From Limnoperna fortunei (lineage: Eukaryota > Mollusca > Bivalvia > Mytilida > Modiolidae): a DNA stretch of 64,000 nt. The DNA lies in assembly GCA_944474755.1 (NCBI GenBank), contig OX104122.1, forward strand, positions 4,675,223 to 4,739,222, written 5' to 3'. Below, piece after piece: positions 47,841 to 62,400 of the stretch. The position numbers and the translations under genes are program-made. Every line of letters starts with the position of its first letter. The first letter of the stretch is position 1. The notes under the pieces are model-generated. The model searched no databases, was not told the origin of the DNA, and saw nothing but the letters and a program-made list of their open reading frames with translations.

Positions 47841-50800
47841 TTTCGACTGAATTTATTTTAATTCCATACTTTAAACATTACAACGGAGATACGTCTTTAG
47901 TCTTAATAATCAATTCCGACTGCTTTTATTTTAATTCCATACTTTAAACAGTACAACAGAGATACGTCTTTAGTCTTAATCATCATTTCCGACTGCATTT
48001 ATTTTAATTCCATACTTTAAACATTACAACAGAGATACTTCTTTAGTCTTAATCATCAATTCCGACTGCTTTTATTTTAATTCCATACTTTAAACATTAC
48101 AACAGAGATACGTCTTTAGTCTTAATCATCAATTCCGACTGCATTTATTTTAATTCCATACTTTAAACATTACAACAGAGATACGTCTTTAGTCTTAATC
48201 ATCAATTCCGACTGCATTTATTTTAATTCCATACTTTAAACATTACAACAGAGATACGACTTTAGTCTTAATCATCAATTCCGACTGCATTTATTTTAAT
48301 TCCATACTTTAAACATTACAACAGAGATACGTCTTTAGTCTTAATCATCAATTACGACTGCATTTATTTTAATTCCATCCTTTAAATTTCACAACAGAGA
48401 TACGTCTTTAGTCTTAATCATCAATTCCGACTGCATTTATTTTAATTCCATCCTTTTAACATTACAACAGAGATACGTCTTTAGTCTTAATCATCAATTC
48501 CGACTGCATTTATTTTAATTCCATACTTTAAACATTACAACAGAGATACATCTTTAGTCTTAATCATCAATTCCGACTGCTTTTATTTTAATTCCATACT
48601 TTAAACATTACAACAGAGATACGTCTTTAGTCTTAATCATCAATTCCGACTGCATTTATTTTAATTCCATACTTTAAACATTACAACAGAGAAATGTCTT
48701 TAGTCTTAATCATCAATTCCGACTGCATGTATTTTAATTCCATACTTTAAACATTAGAACAGAGATACGTCTTTAGTCTTAATCATCAATTCCAACTGCT
48801 TTTATTTTAATTCCATACTTTAAACATTACAACAGAGATACGTCTTTAGTCTTAATCATCAATTCCGACTGCATTTATTTTAATTCCATACTTTAAACAT
48901 TACAACAGAGATACGTCTTTAGTCTTCATCATCAATTCCGACTGCATTTATTTTAATTCCATACTTTAAACATTACAACAGAGATACGTCTTTAGTCTTA
49001 ATCAGCAATTCCGACTGCATTTATTTTAATTCCATACTTTAAACATTACAACAGAGATACGTCTTTAGTCTTAATCATCAATTCCGACTGCATTTATTTT
49101 AATTCCATACTTTAAACATTACAACAGAGATACGTCTTTAGTCTTAATCATCAATTAATTCCGACTGCATTTATTTTAATTCCATACTTTAAACATTACA
49201 ACAGAGATACGTCTTTAGTCTTAATCATCAATTCCGACTACATTTATTTTAATTCCATACTTTAAACATTACAACAGAGATACGTCTTTAATCTTAATCA
49301 TCAATTCCGACTGCATTTATTTTAATTCCATACTTTAAACATTATAACAGAGATACGTCTTTAGTCTTAATCATCAATTCCGACTGCATTTATTTTAATT
49401 CCATACTTTAAACATTACAACAGAGATACGTCTTTAGTCTTAATCATCAATTAATTCCGACTGCATTTATTTTAATTCCATACTTTAAACATTACAACAG
49501 ACATACGTCCTTAGACTTAATCATCAATTCCGACTGCATTTATTTTAATTCCATACTTTAAACATTACAACAGAGATACGTCCTTAGTCTTAATCATCAA
49601 TTCCGAATGCATTTATTTTAATTCCATACTTTAAACATTACAACGGGGATACGTCTTTAGTCTAAATCATCAATTCCGACTGCTTTTATTTTAATTCCAT
49701 ACTTTAAACATTACAACAGAGATACGTCTTTAGTCTTAATCATCAATTCCGACTGCTTTTATTTTAATTCTATACTTTAAACATTACAACGGAGATACGT
49801 CTTTAGTCTTAATCATCAATTCCGACTGCTTTTATTTTAATTCCATACTTTAAACATTACAACGGAGATACGTCTTTAGTCTTAATAATCAATTCCGACT
49901 GCTTTTATTTTAATTCCATACTTTAAACATTACAACAGAGATACGTCTTTAGTCTTAATCATCAATTCCGACTGCATTTATTTTAATTCCATACTTTAAA
50001 CATTACAACGGAGATAAGTCTTTAGTCTTAATCATCAATTCCGACTGCTTTTATTTTAATTCCATACTTTAAACATTACAACAGAGATACGTCTTTAGTC
50101 TTAATCATCAATTCCGACTGCATTTATTTTAATTCCATACTTTAAACATCACAACAGAGATACGTCTTTAGTCTTAATCATCAATTCCGACTGCATTTAT
50201 TTTAATTCCATACTTTAAACATTACAACAGAGATACGTCTTTAGTCTTAATCATCGATTCCGACTGATTTTATTTTAATTCCATACTTTAAACATTTCAA
50301 CGGAGATACGTCTTTAGTCTTAATCATCAATTACGACTGCATTTATTTTAATTCCATACTTTAAACATTACAACGGAGATACGTCTTTAGTCTTAATCAT
50401 CAATTCCGACTGCATTTATTTTAATTCCATACTTTAAACATTACAACAGAGATACGTCTTTAGTCTTAATCATCAATTCCGACTGCATTTATTTTAATTC
50501 CATACTTTAAACATTACAACAGAGATACGTCTTTAGTCTTAATTATCAATTCCGACTGCATTTATTTTAATTCCATACTTTAAAAATTACAACAGAGATA
50601 CGTCTTTAGTCTTAATCATCAATTTCGACTGCTTTTATTTTAATTCCATACTTTAAACATTACAACAGAGATACGTCTTTAGTCTTAATCATCAATTCCG
50701 ACTGCATTTATTTTAATTCCATACTTTAAACATTACAACGGAGATACGTCTCTAGTCTTAATCATCAATTCCGACTGCATTTATTTTAATTCCATACTTT

Positions 50801-53355
50801 AAACATTACAACAGAGATACGTCTTTAGTCTTAATCATCAATTCCGACTGCTTTTATTTTAATTCTATACTTTAAACATTACAACAGAGATACGTCTTTA
50901 GTCTTAATCATCAATTCCGACTGCATTTATTTTAATTCCATACTTTAAACATTACAACAGAGATACGTCTTTAGACTTAATTATCAATTCCGACTGCATT
51001 TATTTTAATTCCATACTTTAAACATTACAACAGAGATACGTCTTTAGTCTTAATCATCAATTACGACTGCTTTTATTTTAATTCCACACTTTAAACATTA
51101 CAACAGAGATACGTCTTTAGTCTCAATCATCAATTCCGACTGCATTTATTTTAATTCCATACTTTAAACATTACAACGGAGATACGTCTTTAGTCTTAAT
51201 CATAAGTTCCGACTGCATTTATTTTAATTCCATACTTTAAACATTACAACAGAGAGACGTCTTTGGTCTTAATCATCAATTCCGACTGCTTTTATTTTAA
51301 TTCCATACTTTAAACATTACAACAGAGATACGTTTTTAGTCTTAATCATCAATTCCGACTGCATTTATTTTAATTCCATACTTTAAACATTACAACAGAG
51401 ATACGTCTTTAGTCTTAATCATCAATTCCGACTGCATTCATTTTAATTCCATACTTTAAACATTACAACAGAGATACGTCTTTAGTCTTAATCATCAATT
51501 CCGACTGCTTTTATTTTAATTCCATACTTTAAACAATACAACAGAGATACGTCTTTAGTCTTAATCATCAATTCCGACTGCATTTATTTTAATTCCATAC
51601 TTTAAACATTACAACAGAGATTCGTCTTTAGTCTTAATCATCAATTCCGACTGCATGTATTTTAATTCCATACTTTAAACATTACAACAGAGATACGTCT
51701 TTAGTCTTAATCATCAATTCCGACTGCTTTCATTTTAATTCCATACTTTAAACATTACAACAGAGATACGTCTTTAGTCTTAATCATCAATTCCGACTGC
51801 ATTTATTTTAATTCCATACTTTAAACATTACAACAGAGATACGTCTTTAGTCTTAATCATCAATTCCGACTGCATTTATTTTAATTCCATACTTTAAACA
51901 TTACAACGGAGATACGTCTTTAGTCTTAATCATCAATTCCGACTGCATTTATTTTAATTCCATACTTTAAACATTACAACAGAGATACGTCTTTAGTCTT
52001 AATCATCAATTCCGACTGCATTTATTTTAATTCCATACTTTAAACATTACAACAGAGATACATCTTCAGTCTTAATCATCAATTCCGACTGCTTTTATTT
52101 TAATTCCATACTTTAAACATTACAACAGAGATACGTCTTTAGTCTTAATCATCAATTCCGAATGCATTTATTTTAATTCCATACTTTAAACATTACAACA
52201 GAGATTCGTCTTTAGTCTTAATCATCAATTCCGACTACATGTATTTTAATTCCATACTTTAAACATTACAACAGAGATACGTCTTTAGTCTTAATCATCA
52301 ATTCCGATTGCTTTTATTTTAATTCCATACTTTAAACATTACAACAGAGATACGTCTTTAGTCTTAATCATCAATTCCGACTGCATTTATTTTAATTCCA
52401 TACTTTAAACATTACAACAGAGATACGTCTTTAGTCTTAATCATCAATTCCGACTGCATTTATTTTAATTCCATACTTTAAACATTGCAACAGAGATACG
52501 TCTTTAGTCTTAATCATCAATTCCGACTGCATTTATTTTAATTCCATACTTTAAACATTACAACAGAGATACGTCTTTAGTCTTAATCATCAATTCCGAC
52601 TGCATTTATTTTGATTCCATACCTTAAACATTACAACAGACATACGTCCTTAGTCTTAATCATATATTCCGACTGCATTTATTTTAATTCCATACTTTAA
52701 ACATTACAACAGAGATACGTCCTTAGTCTTAATCATCAATTCCGAATGCATTTATTTTAATTCCATACTTTAAACATTACAACAGAGATACGTCCTTAGT
52801 CTTAATCATCAATTCCGACTGCATTTATTTTAATTCCATACTTTAAACATTACAACAGAGATACGTCTTTAGTCTTAATTATCAATTCCGACTTCATTTA
52901 TTTTAATTCCATACTTTAAACATTACAACAGAGATACGTCTTTAGTCTTAATCATCAATTCCGACTGCATTTTTTTTAATTCCATACTTAAAACATTACA
53001 ACAGAGTTACGTCTTTAGTCTTAATTATCAATTCCGACTGCATTTATTTTAATTCCATACTTTAAACATTACAACAGAGATACATCTTCAGTCTTAATCA
53101 TCAATTCCGACTGCTTTTATTTTAATTCCATACTTTAAACATAACAACAGAGATACGTCTTTAGTCTTAATCATCAATTCCGACTGCATTTATTTTAATT
53201 CCATACTTAAAACATTACAACAGAGTTACGTCTTTAGTCTTAATCATCAATTCCGACTGCATTTATTTTAATTCCATACTTTAAACATTACAACAGAGAT
53301 ACATCTTCAGTCTTAATCATCAATTCCGACTGCTTTTATTTTAATTCCATACTTT

Positions 53356-56300
53356 AAACTTTACAACAGAGATACGTCTTTAGTCTTAATCATCAATTCC
53401 GACTGCATTTATTTTAATTCCATACTTTAAACATTACAACAGAGATTCGTCTTTAGTCTTAATCATCAATTCCGACTGCATGTATTTTAATTCCATACTT
53501 TAAACATTACAACAGAGATACGTCTTTAGTCTTAATCATCAATTCCGATTGCTTTTATTTTAATTCCATACTTTAAACATTACAACAGAGATACGTCTTT
53601 AGTCTTAATCATCAATTCCGACTGCATTTATTTTAATTCCATACTTTAAACATTACAACAGAGATACGTCTTTAGTCTTAATCATCAATTCCGACTGCAT
53701 TTATTTTGATTCCATACTTTAAACATTACAACAGACATACGTCCTTAGTCTTAATCATCAATTCCGACTGCATTTATTTTAATTCCATACTTTAAACATT
53801 ACAACAGAGATACGTCCTTAGTCTTAATCATCAATTCCGAATGCATTTATTTTAATTCCATACTTTAAACATTACAACAGAGATACGTCCTTAGTCTTAA
53901 TCATCAATTCCGACTGCATTTATTTTAATTCCATACTTTAAACATTACAACAGAGATACGTCTTTAGTCTTAATTATCAATTCCGACTGCATTTTTTTTA
54001 ATTCCATACTTAAAACATTACAACAGAGTTACGTCTTTAGTCTTAATTATCAATTCCGACTGCATTTATTTTAATTCCATACTTTAAACATTACAACAGA
54101 GATACGTCTTTAGACTTAATCATCAATTCCGACTGCATTTATTTTAAATTCATACTTTAAACATTACAACAGAGATACGTCTTTAGTCTTAATCATCAAT
54201 TCCGACTGCATTTATTTTAATTCCATACTTTAAACATTACAACGGAGATACGTCTTTAGTCTTAATCATCAATTCCGACTGCATTTATTTTAATTCCATA
54301 CTTTAAACATTACAACAGAGATACGTCTTTAGTCTTAATCATCAATTCCGACTGCATTTATTTTAATTCCATACTTTAAACATTACAACAGAGATACGTC
54401 TTTAGTCTTAATCATCAATTCCGACTGCTTTCATTTTAATTCCATACTTTAAACATTACAACAGAGATACGTCTTTAGTCTTAATCATCAATTCCGACTG
54501 CATTTATTTTAATTCCATACTTTAAACATTACAACAGAGATACGTCTTTAGTCTTAATCATCAATTCCGACTGCATTTATTTTAATTCCATACTTTAAAC
54601 ATTACAACAGAGATTCGTCTTTAGTCTTAATCATCAATTCCGACTGCATTTATTTTAATTCCATACTTTAAACATTACAACAGAGATACGTCTTTAGTCT
54701 TAATCATCAATTCCGACTGCTTTCATTTTAATTCCATACTTTAAACATTACAACAGAGATACGTCTTTAGTCTTAATCATCAATTCCGACTGCATTCATT
54801 TTAATTCCATACTTTAAACATTACAACAGAGATACGTCTTTAGTCTTAATCATCAATTCCGACTGCATTTATTTTAATTCCATACTTTAAACATTACAAC
54901 GGAGATACGTCTTTAGTCTTAATCATCAATTCCGACTGCATTTATTTTAATTCCATACTTTAAACATTACAACAGAGATACGTCTTTAGTCTTAATCATC
55001 AATTCCGACTGCATTTATTTTAATTCCATACTTTAAACATTACAACAGAGATACATCTTCAGTCTTAATCATCAATTCCGACTGCTTTTATTTTAATTCC
55101 ATACTTTAAACATTACAACAGAGATACGTCTTTAGTCTTAATCATCAATTCCGACTGCATTTATTTTAATTCCATACTTTAAACATTACAACAGAGATTC
55201 GTCTTTAGTCTTAATCATCAATTCCGACTGCATGTATTTTAATTCCATACTTTAAACATTACAACAGAGATACGTCTTTAGTCTTAATCATCAATTCCCA
55301 TTGCTTTTATTTTAATTCCATACTTTAAACATTACAACAGAGATACGTCTTTAGTCTTAATCATCAATTCCCATTGCTTTTATTTTAATTCCATACTTTA
55401 AACATTACAACAGAGATACGTCTTTAGTCTTAATCATCAATTCCGACTGCATTTATTTTAATTCCATACTTTAAACATTACAACAGAGATACGTCTTTAG
55501 TCTTAATCATCAATTCCGACTGCATTTATTTTAATTCCATACTTTAAACATTGCAACAGAGATACGTCTTTAGTCTTAATCATCAATTCCGACTGTATTT
55601 ATTCTAATTCCATACTTTAAACATTACAACAGAGATACGTCTTTAGTCTTAATCATCAATTCCGACTGCATTTATTTTGATTCCATACTTTAAACATTAC
55701 AACAGACATACGTCCTTAGTCTTAATCATCAATTCCGACTGCATTTATTTTAATTCCATACTTTAAACATTACAACAGAGATACGTCCTTAGTCTTAATC
55801 ATCAATTCCGAATGCATTTATTTTAATTCCATACTTTAAACATTACAACAGAGATACGTCCTTAGTCTTAATCATCAATTCCGACTGCATTTATTTTAAT
55901 TCCATACTTTAAACATTACAACAGAGATACGTCTTTAGTCTTAATTATCAATTCCGACTTCATTTATTTTAATTCCATACTTTAAACATTACAACAGAGA
56001 TACGTCTTTAGTCTTAATCATCAATTCCGACTGCATTTTTTTGAATTCCATACTTAAAACATTACAACAGAGTTACGTCTTTAGTCTTAATTATCAATTC
56101 CGACTGCATTTATTTTAATTCCATACTTTAAACATTACAACAGAGATACATCTTCAGTCTTAATCATCAATTCCGACTGCTTTTATTTTAATTCCATACT
56201 TTAAACATAACAACAGAGATACGTCTTTAGTCTTAATCATCAATTCCGACTGCATTTATTTTAATTCCATACTTAAAACATTACAACAGAGTTACGTCTT

Positions 56301-56421
56301 TAGTCTTAATCATCAATTCCGACTGCATTTATTTTAATTCCATACTTTAAACATTACAACAGAGATACATCTTCAGTCTTAATCATCAATTCCGACTGCT
56401 TTTATTTTAATTCCATACTTT
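53356..56421. repeat. Higher-order block of 42 monomers
   Basis: AAACTTTACAACAGAG occurs at 53356, 56422 and 62776. The first interval is 3066 bp, exactly 42 x 73. The second is 6354 bp (87 x 73 + 3), explained by one +4 insertion near 61133 and one 1-bp deletion near 57470. ACATCTTCAGTC and CATACTTAAAACATT monomers travel with it. Confidence 0.8.
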
Positions 56422-59400
56422 AAACTTTACAACAGAGATACGTCTTTAGTCTTAATCATCAATTCCGACTGCATTTATTTTAATTCCATACTTTAAACAT
56501 TACAACAGAGATTCGTCTTTAGTCTTAATCATCAATTCCGACTGCATGTATTTTAATTCCATACTTTAAACATTACAACAGAGATACGTCTTTAGTCTTA
56601 ATCATCAATTCCGATTGCTTTTATTTTAATTCCATACTTTAAACATTACAACACAGATACGTCTTTAGTCTTAATCATCAATTCCGACTGCATTTATTTT
56701 AATTCCATACTTTAAACATTACAACAGAGATACGTCTTTAGTCTTAATCATCAATTCCGACTGCATTTATTTTAATTCCATACTTTAAACATTGCAACAG
56801 AGATACGTCTTTAGTCTTAATCATCAATTCCGACTGCATTTATTTTAATTCCATACTTTAAACATTACAACAGAGATACGTCTTTAGTCTTAATCATCAA
56901 TTCCGACTGCATTTATTTTAATTCCATACTTTAAACATTACAACAGAGATACGTCTTTAGTCTTAATCATCAATTCCGACTGCATTTATTTTAATTCCAT
57001 ACTTTAAACATTGCAACAGAGATACGTCTTTAGTCTTAATCATCAATTCCGACTGCATTTATTTTAATTCCATACTTTAAACATTACAACAGAGATACGT
57101 CTTTAGTCTTAATCATCAATTCCGACTGCTTTTATTTTAATTCCATACTTTAAACATTACAACAGAGATACGTCTTTAGTCTTAATCATCAATTCCGACT
57201 GCATTTATTTTAATTCCATACTTTAAACATTACAACAGAGATGCGTCTTTAGTCTTAATCATCAATTCCGACTGCATTTATTTTAATTCCATACTTTAAA
57301 CATTACAACAGAGATACGTCTTTAGTCTTAATCATCAATTCCGGCTGCATTTATTTTAATTCCATACTTTAAACATTACAACAGAGATACGTCTTTAGTC
57401 TTAATCATCAATTCCGACTGCATTTATTTCAATTCCATACTTTAAACATTACAACAGAGATACGTCTTTGGCTTAATCATCAATTCCGACTGCTTTTATT
57501 TTAATTCCATACTTTAAACATTACAACAGAGATACGTCTTCAGTCTTAATCATCAATTCCGACTGCATTTATTTTAATTCCATACTTTAAACATTACAAC
57601 AGAGATACGTCTTTAGTCTTAATCATCAATTCCGACTGCATTTATTTTAATTCCATACTTTAAACATTACAACAGAGATACGTCTTTAGTCTTAATCATC
57701 AATTCCGACTGCATTTATTTTAATTCCATACTTTAAACATTACAACAGAGATAGGTCTTTAGTCTTAATCATCAATTCCGACTGCATTTATTTTAATTCC
57801 ATACTTTAAACATTACAGCAGAGATACGTCTTTAGTCTTAATCATCAATTCCGACTGCATGTATTTTAATTCCATACTTTAAACATTACAACAGAGATAC
57901 GTCTTTAGTCTTAATCATCGATTCCGACTGCATTTATTTTAATTCCATACTTTAAACATTACAACAGAGATACGTCTTTAGTCTTAATCATCAATTCCGA
58001 CTGCATTTATTTTAATTCCATACTTTAAACATTACAACAGAGATACGTCTTTAGTCTTAATCATCAATTCCGACTGCATTTATTTTAATTCCATACTTTA
58101 AACATTACAACAGAGATACGTCTTTAGTCTTAATCATCAATTCCGACTGCTTTTATTCTAATTCCATACTTTAAACATTACAACAGAGATACGTCTTTAG
58201 TCTTAATCACCAATTCCGACTGCATTTATTTTAATTCCATACCTTAAACATTACAACAGAGATACGTCTTTAGTCTTAATCATCAATTCCGACTGCTTTA
58301 ATTTTAATTCCATACTTTAAACATTACAACAGAGATACGTCTTTAGTCTTAATCATCAATTCCGACTGCATTTATTTTAATTCCATACTTTAAACATTAC
58401 AACAGAGATACGTCTTTAGTCTTAATCATCAATTCCGACTGCATTTATTTTAATTCCATACTTTAAACATTACAACAGAGATACGTCTTTAGTCTTAATC
58501 ATCAATTCCGACTGCATTTATTTTAATTCCATACTTTAAACATTACAACAGAGATACGTCTTTAGTCTTAATCATCAATTCCGACTGCATTTATTTTAAT
58601 TCTATACTTTAAACATTACAACAGAGATACGTCTTTAGTCTTAATCATCAATTCCGACTGCATTTATTTTAATTCCATACTTTAAACATTACAACAGAGA
58701 TACGTCTTTAGTCTTAATCATCAATTCCGACTGCTTTTATTTTAATTCCATACTTTAAACATTGCAACAGAGATACGTCTTTAGTCTTAATCATCAATTC
58801 CTACTGCTTTTATTTTAATTCCATACTTTAAACATTACAACAGAGATACGTCTTTAGTCTTAATCATCAATTCCGACTGCATTTATTTTAATTCCATACT
58901 TTAAACATTACAACAGAGATTCGTCTTTAGTCTTAATCATCAATTCCGACTGCATGTATTTTAATTCCATACTTTAAACATTACAACAGAGATACGTCTT
59001 TAGTCTTAATCATCAATTCCGACTGCTTTCATTTTAATTCCATACTTTAAACATTACAACAGAGATACGTCTTTAGTCTTAATCATCAATTCCGACTGTA
59101 TTTATTTTAATTCCATACTTTAAACATTACAACAGAGATACGTCTTTAGTCTTAATCATCAATTCCGACTGCATTTATTTTAATTCCATACTTTAAACAT
59201 TACAACGGAGATACGTCTTTAGTCTTAATCATCAATTCCGACTGCATTTATTTTAATTCCATACTTTAAACATTACAACAGAGATACGTCTTTAGTCTTA
59301 ATCATCAATTCCGACTGCATTTATTTTAATTCCATACTTTAAACATTACAACAGAGATAGGTCTTTAGTCTTAATCATCAATTCCGACTGCATTTATTTT

Positions 59401-62400
59401 AATTCCATACTTTAAACATTACAACAGAGATACGTCTTTAGTCTTAATCATCAATTCCGACTGCATGTATTTTAATTCCATACTTTAAACATTACAACAG
59501 AGATACGTCTTTAGTCTTAATCATCGATTCCGACTGCATTTATTTTAATTCCATACTTTAAACATTACAACAGAGATACGTCTTTAGTCTTAATCATCAA
59601 TTCCGGCTGCATTTATTTTAATTCCATACTTTAAACATTACAACAGAGATACGTCTTTAGTCTTAATCATCAATTCCGACTGCATTTATTTTAATTCCAT
59701 ACTTTAAACATTACAACAGAGATACGTCTTTAGTCTTAATCATCAATTCCGACTGCTTTTATTTTAATTCCATACTTTAAACATTACAACAGAGATACGT
59801 CTTTAGTCTTAATCATCAATTCCGACTGCATTTATTTTAATTCCATACCTTAAACATTACAACAGAGATACGTCTTTAGTCTTAATCATCAATTCCGACT
59901 GCTTTAATTTTAATTCCATACTTTAAACATTACAACAGAGATACGTCTTTAGTCTTAATCATCAATTCCGACTGCATTTATTTTAATTCCATACTTTAAA
60001 CATTACAACAGAGGTACGTCTTTAGTCTTAATCATCAATTCCGACTGCATTTATTTTAATTCCATACTTTAAACATTACAACAGAGATACGTCTTTAGTC
60101 TTAATCATCAATTCCGACTGTATTTATTTTAATTCCATACTTTAAACATTACAACAGAGATACGTCTTTAGTCTTAATCATCAATTCCGACTGCATTTAT
60201 TTTAATTCCATACTTTAAACATTACAACGGAGATACGTCTTTAGTCTTAATCATCAATTCCGACTGCATTTATTTTAATTCCATACTTTAAACATTACAA
60301 CAGAGATACGTCTTTAGTCTTAATCATCAATTCCGACTGCATTTATTTTAATTCCATACTTTAAACATTACAACAGAGATACATCTTCAGTCTTAATCAT
60401 CAATTCCGACTGCTTTTATTTTAATTCCATACTTTAAACATTACAACAGAGATACGTCTTTAGTCTTAATCATCAATTCCGACTGCATTTATTTTAATTC
60501 CATACTTTAAACATTACAACAGAGATTCGTCTTTAGTCTTAATCATCAATTCCGACTGCATGTATTTTAATTCCATACTTTAAACATTACAACAGAGATA
60601 CGTCTTTAGTCTTAATCATCAATTCCGATTGCTTTTATTTTAATTCCATACTTTAAACATTACAACAGAGATACGTCTTTAGTCTTAATCATCAATTCCG
60701 ACTGCATTTATTTTAATTCCATACTTTAAACATTACAACAGAGATACGTCTTTAGTCTTAATCATCAATTCCGACTGCATTTATTTTAATTCCATACTTT
60801 AAACATTGCAACAGAGATACGTCTTTAGTCTTAATCATCAATTCCGACTGCATTTATTTTAATTCCATACTTTAAACATTACAACAGAGATACGTCTTTA
60901 GTCTTAATCATCAATTCCGACTGCTTTTATTTTAATTCCATACTTTAAACATTACAACAGAGATACGTCTTTAGTCTTAATCATCAATTCCGACTGCTTT
61001 TATTTTAATTCCATACTTTAAACATTACAACAGAGATACGTCTTTAGTTTTAATAATCAATTCCGACTGCTTTTATTTTAATTCCATACTTTAAACATTA
61101 CAACAGAGATACGTCTTTAGTCTTAATCATCAATTAATTCCGACTGCATTTATTTTATTTCCATGCTTTAAACATTACAACAGATATACGTCTTTAGTCT
61201 TAATCATCAATTCCTACTGCATTTATTTTAATTCCATACTTTAAACATTACAACAGAGATACGTCCTTAGTCTTAATCATCAATTCCGACTGCATTTATT
61301 TTAATTCCATACTTTAAACATTACAACAGAGATACGTCTTTAGTCTTAATCATCAATTCCGACTGCATTTATTTTAATTCCATACTTTAAACATTACAAC
61401 AGACATACGTCCTTAGTCTTAATCATCAATTCCGACTGCATTTATTTTAATTCCATACTTTAAACATTACAACAGAGATACGTCCTTAGTCTTAATCATC
61501 AATTCCGAATGCATTTATTTTAATTCCATACTTTAAACATTACAACAGAGATACGTCTTTAGTCTTAATCATCAATTCCGACTGCATTTATTTTAATTCC
61601 ATACTTTAAACATTACAACAGAGATACGTCTTTAGTCTTAATTATCAATTCCGACTTCATTTATTTTAATTCCATACTTTAAACATTACAACAGAGATAC
61701 GTCTTTAGTCTTAATCATCAATTCCGACTGCATTTTTTTTAATTCCATACTTAAAACATTACAACAGAGATACGTCTTTAGTCTTAATCATCAATTCCGA
61801 CTGCTTTTATTTTAATTCCATACTTTAAACATTACAACAGAGATACGTCTTTAGTCTTAATCATCAATTCCGACTGCATTTATTTTAATTCCATACTTTA
61901 AACATTACAACAGAGATTCGTCTTTAGTCTTAATCATCAATTCCGACTGCATGTATTTTAATTCCATACTTTAAACATTACAACAGAGATACGTCTTTAG
62001 TCTTAATCATCAATTCCGACTGCTTTCATTGTAATTCCATACTTTAAACATTACAACAGAGATACGTCTTTAGTCTTAATCATCAATTCCGACTGTATTT
62101 ATTTTAATTCCATACTTTAAACATTACAACAGAGATACGTCTTTAGTCTTAATCATCAATTCCGACTGCATTTATTTTAATTCCATACTTTAAACATTAC
62201 AACGGAGATACGTCTTTAGTCTTAATCATCAATTCCGACTGCATTTATTTTAATTCCATACTTTAAACATTACAACAGAGATACGTCTTTAGTCTTAATT
62301 ATCAATTCCGACTTCATTTATTTTAATTCCATACTTTAAACATTTCAACAGAGATACGTCTTTAGTCTTAATCATCAATTCCGACTGCATTTTTTTTAAT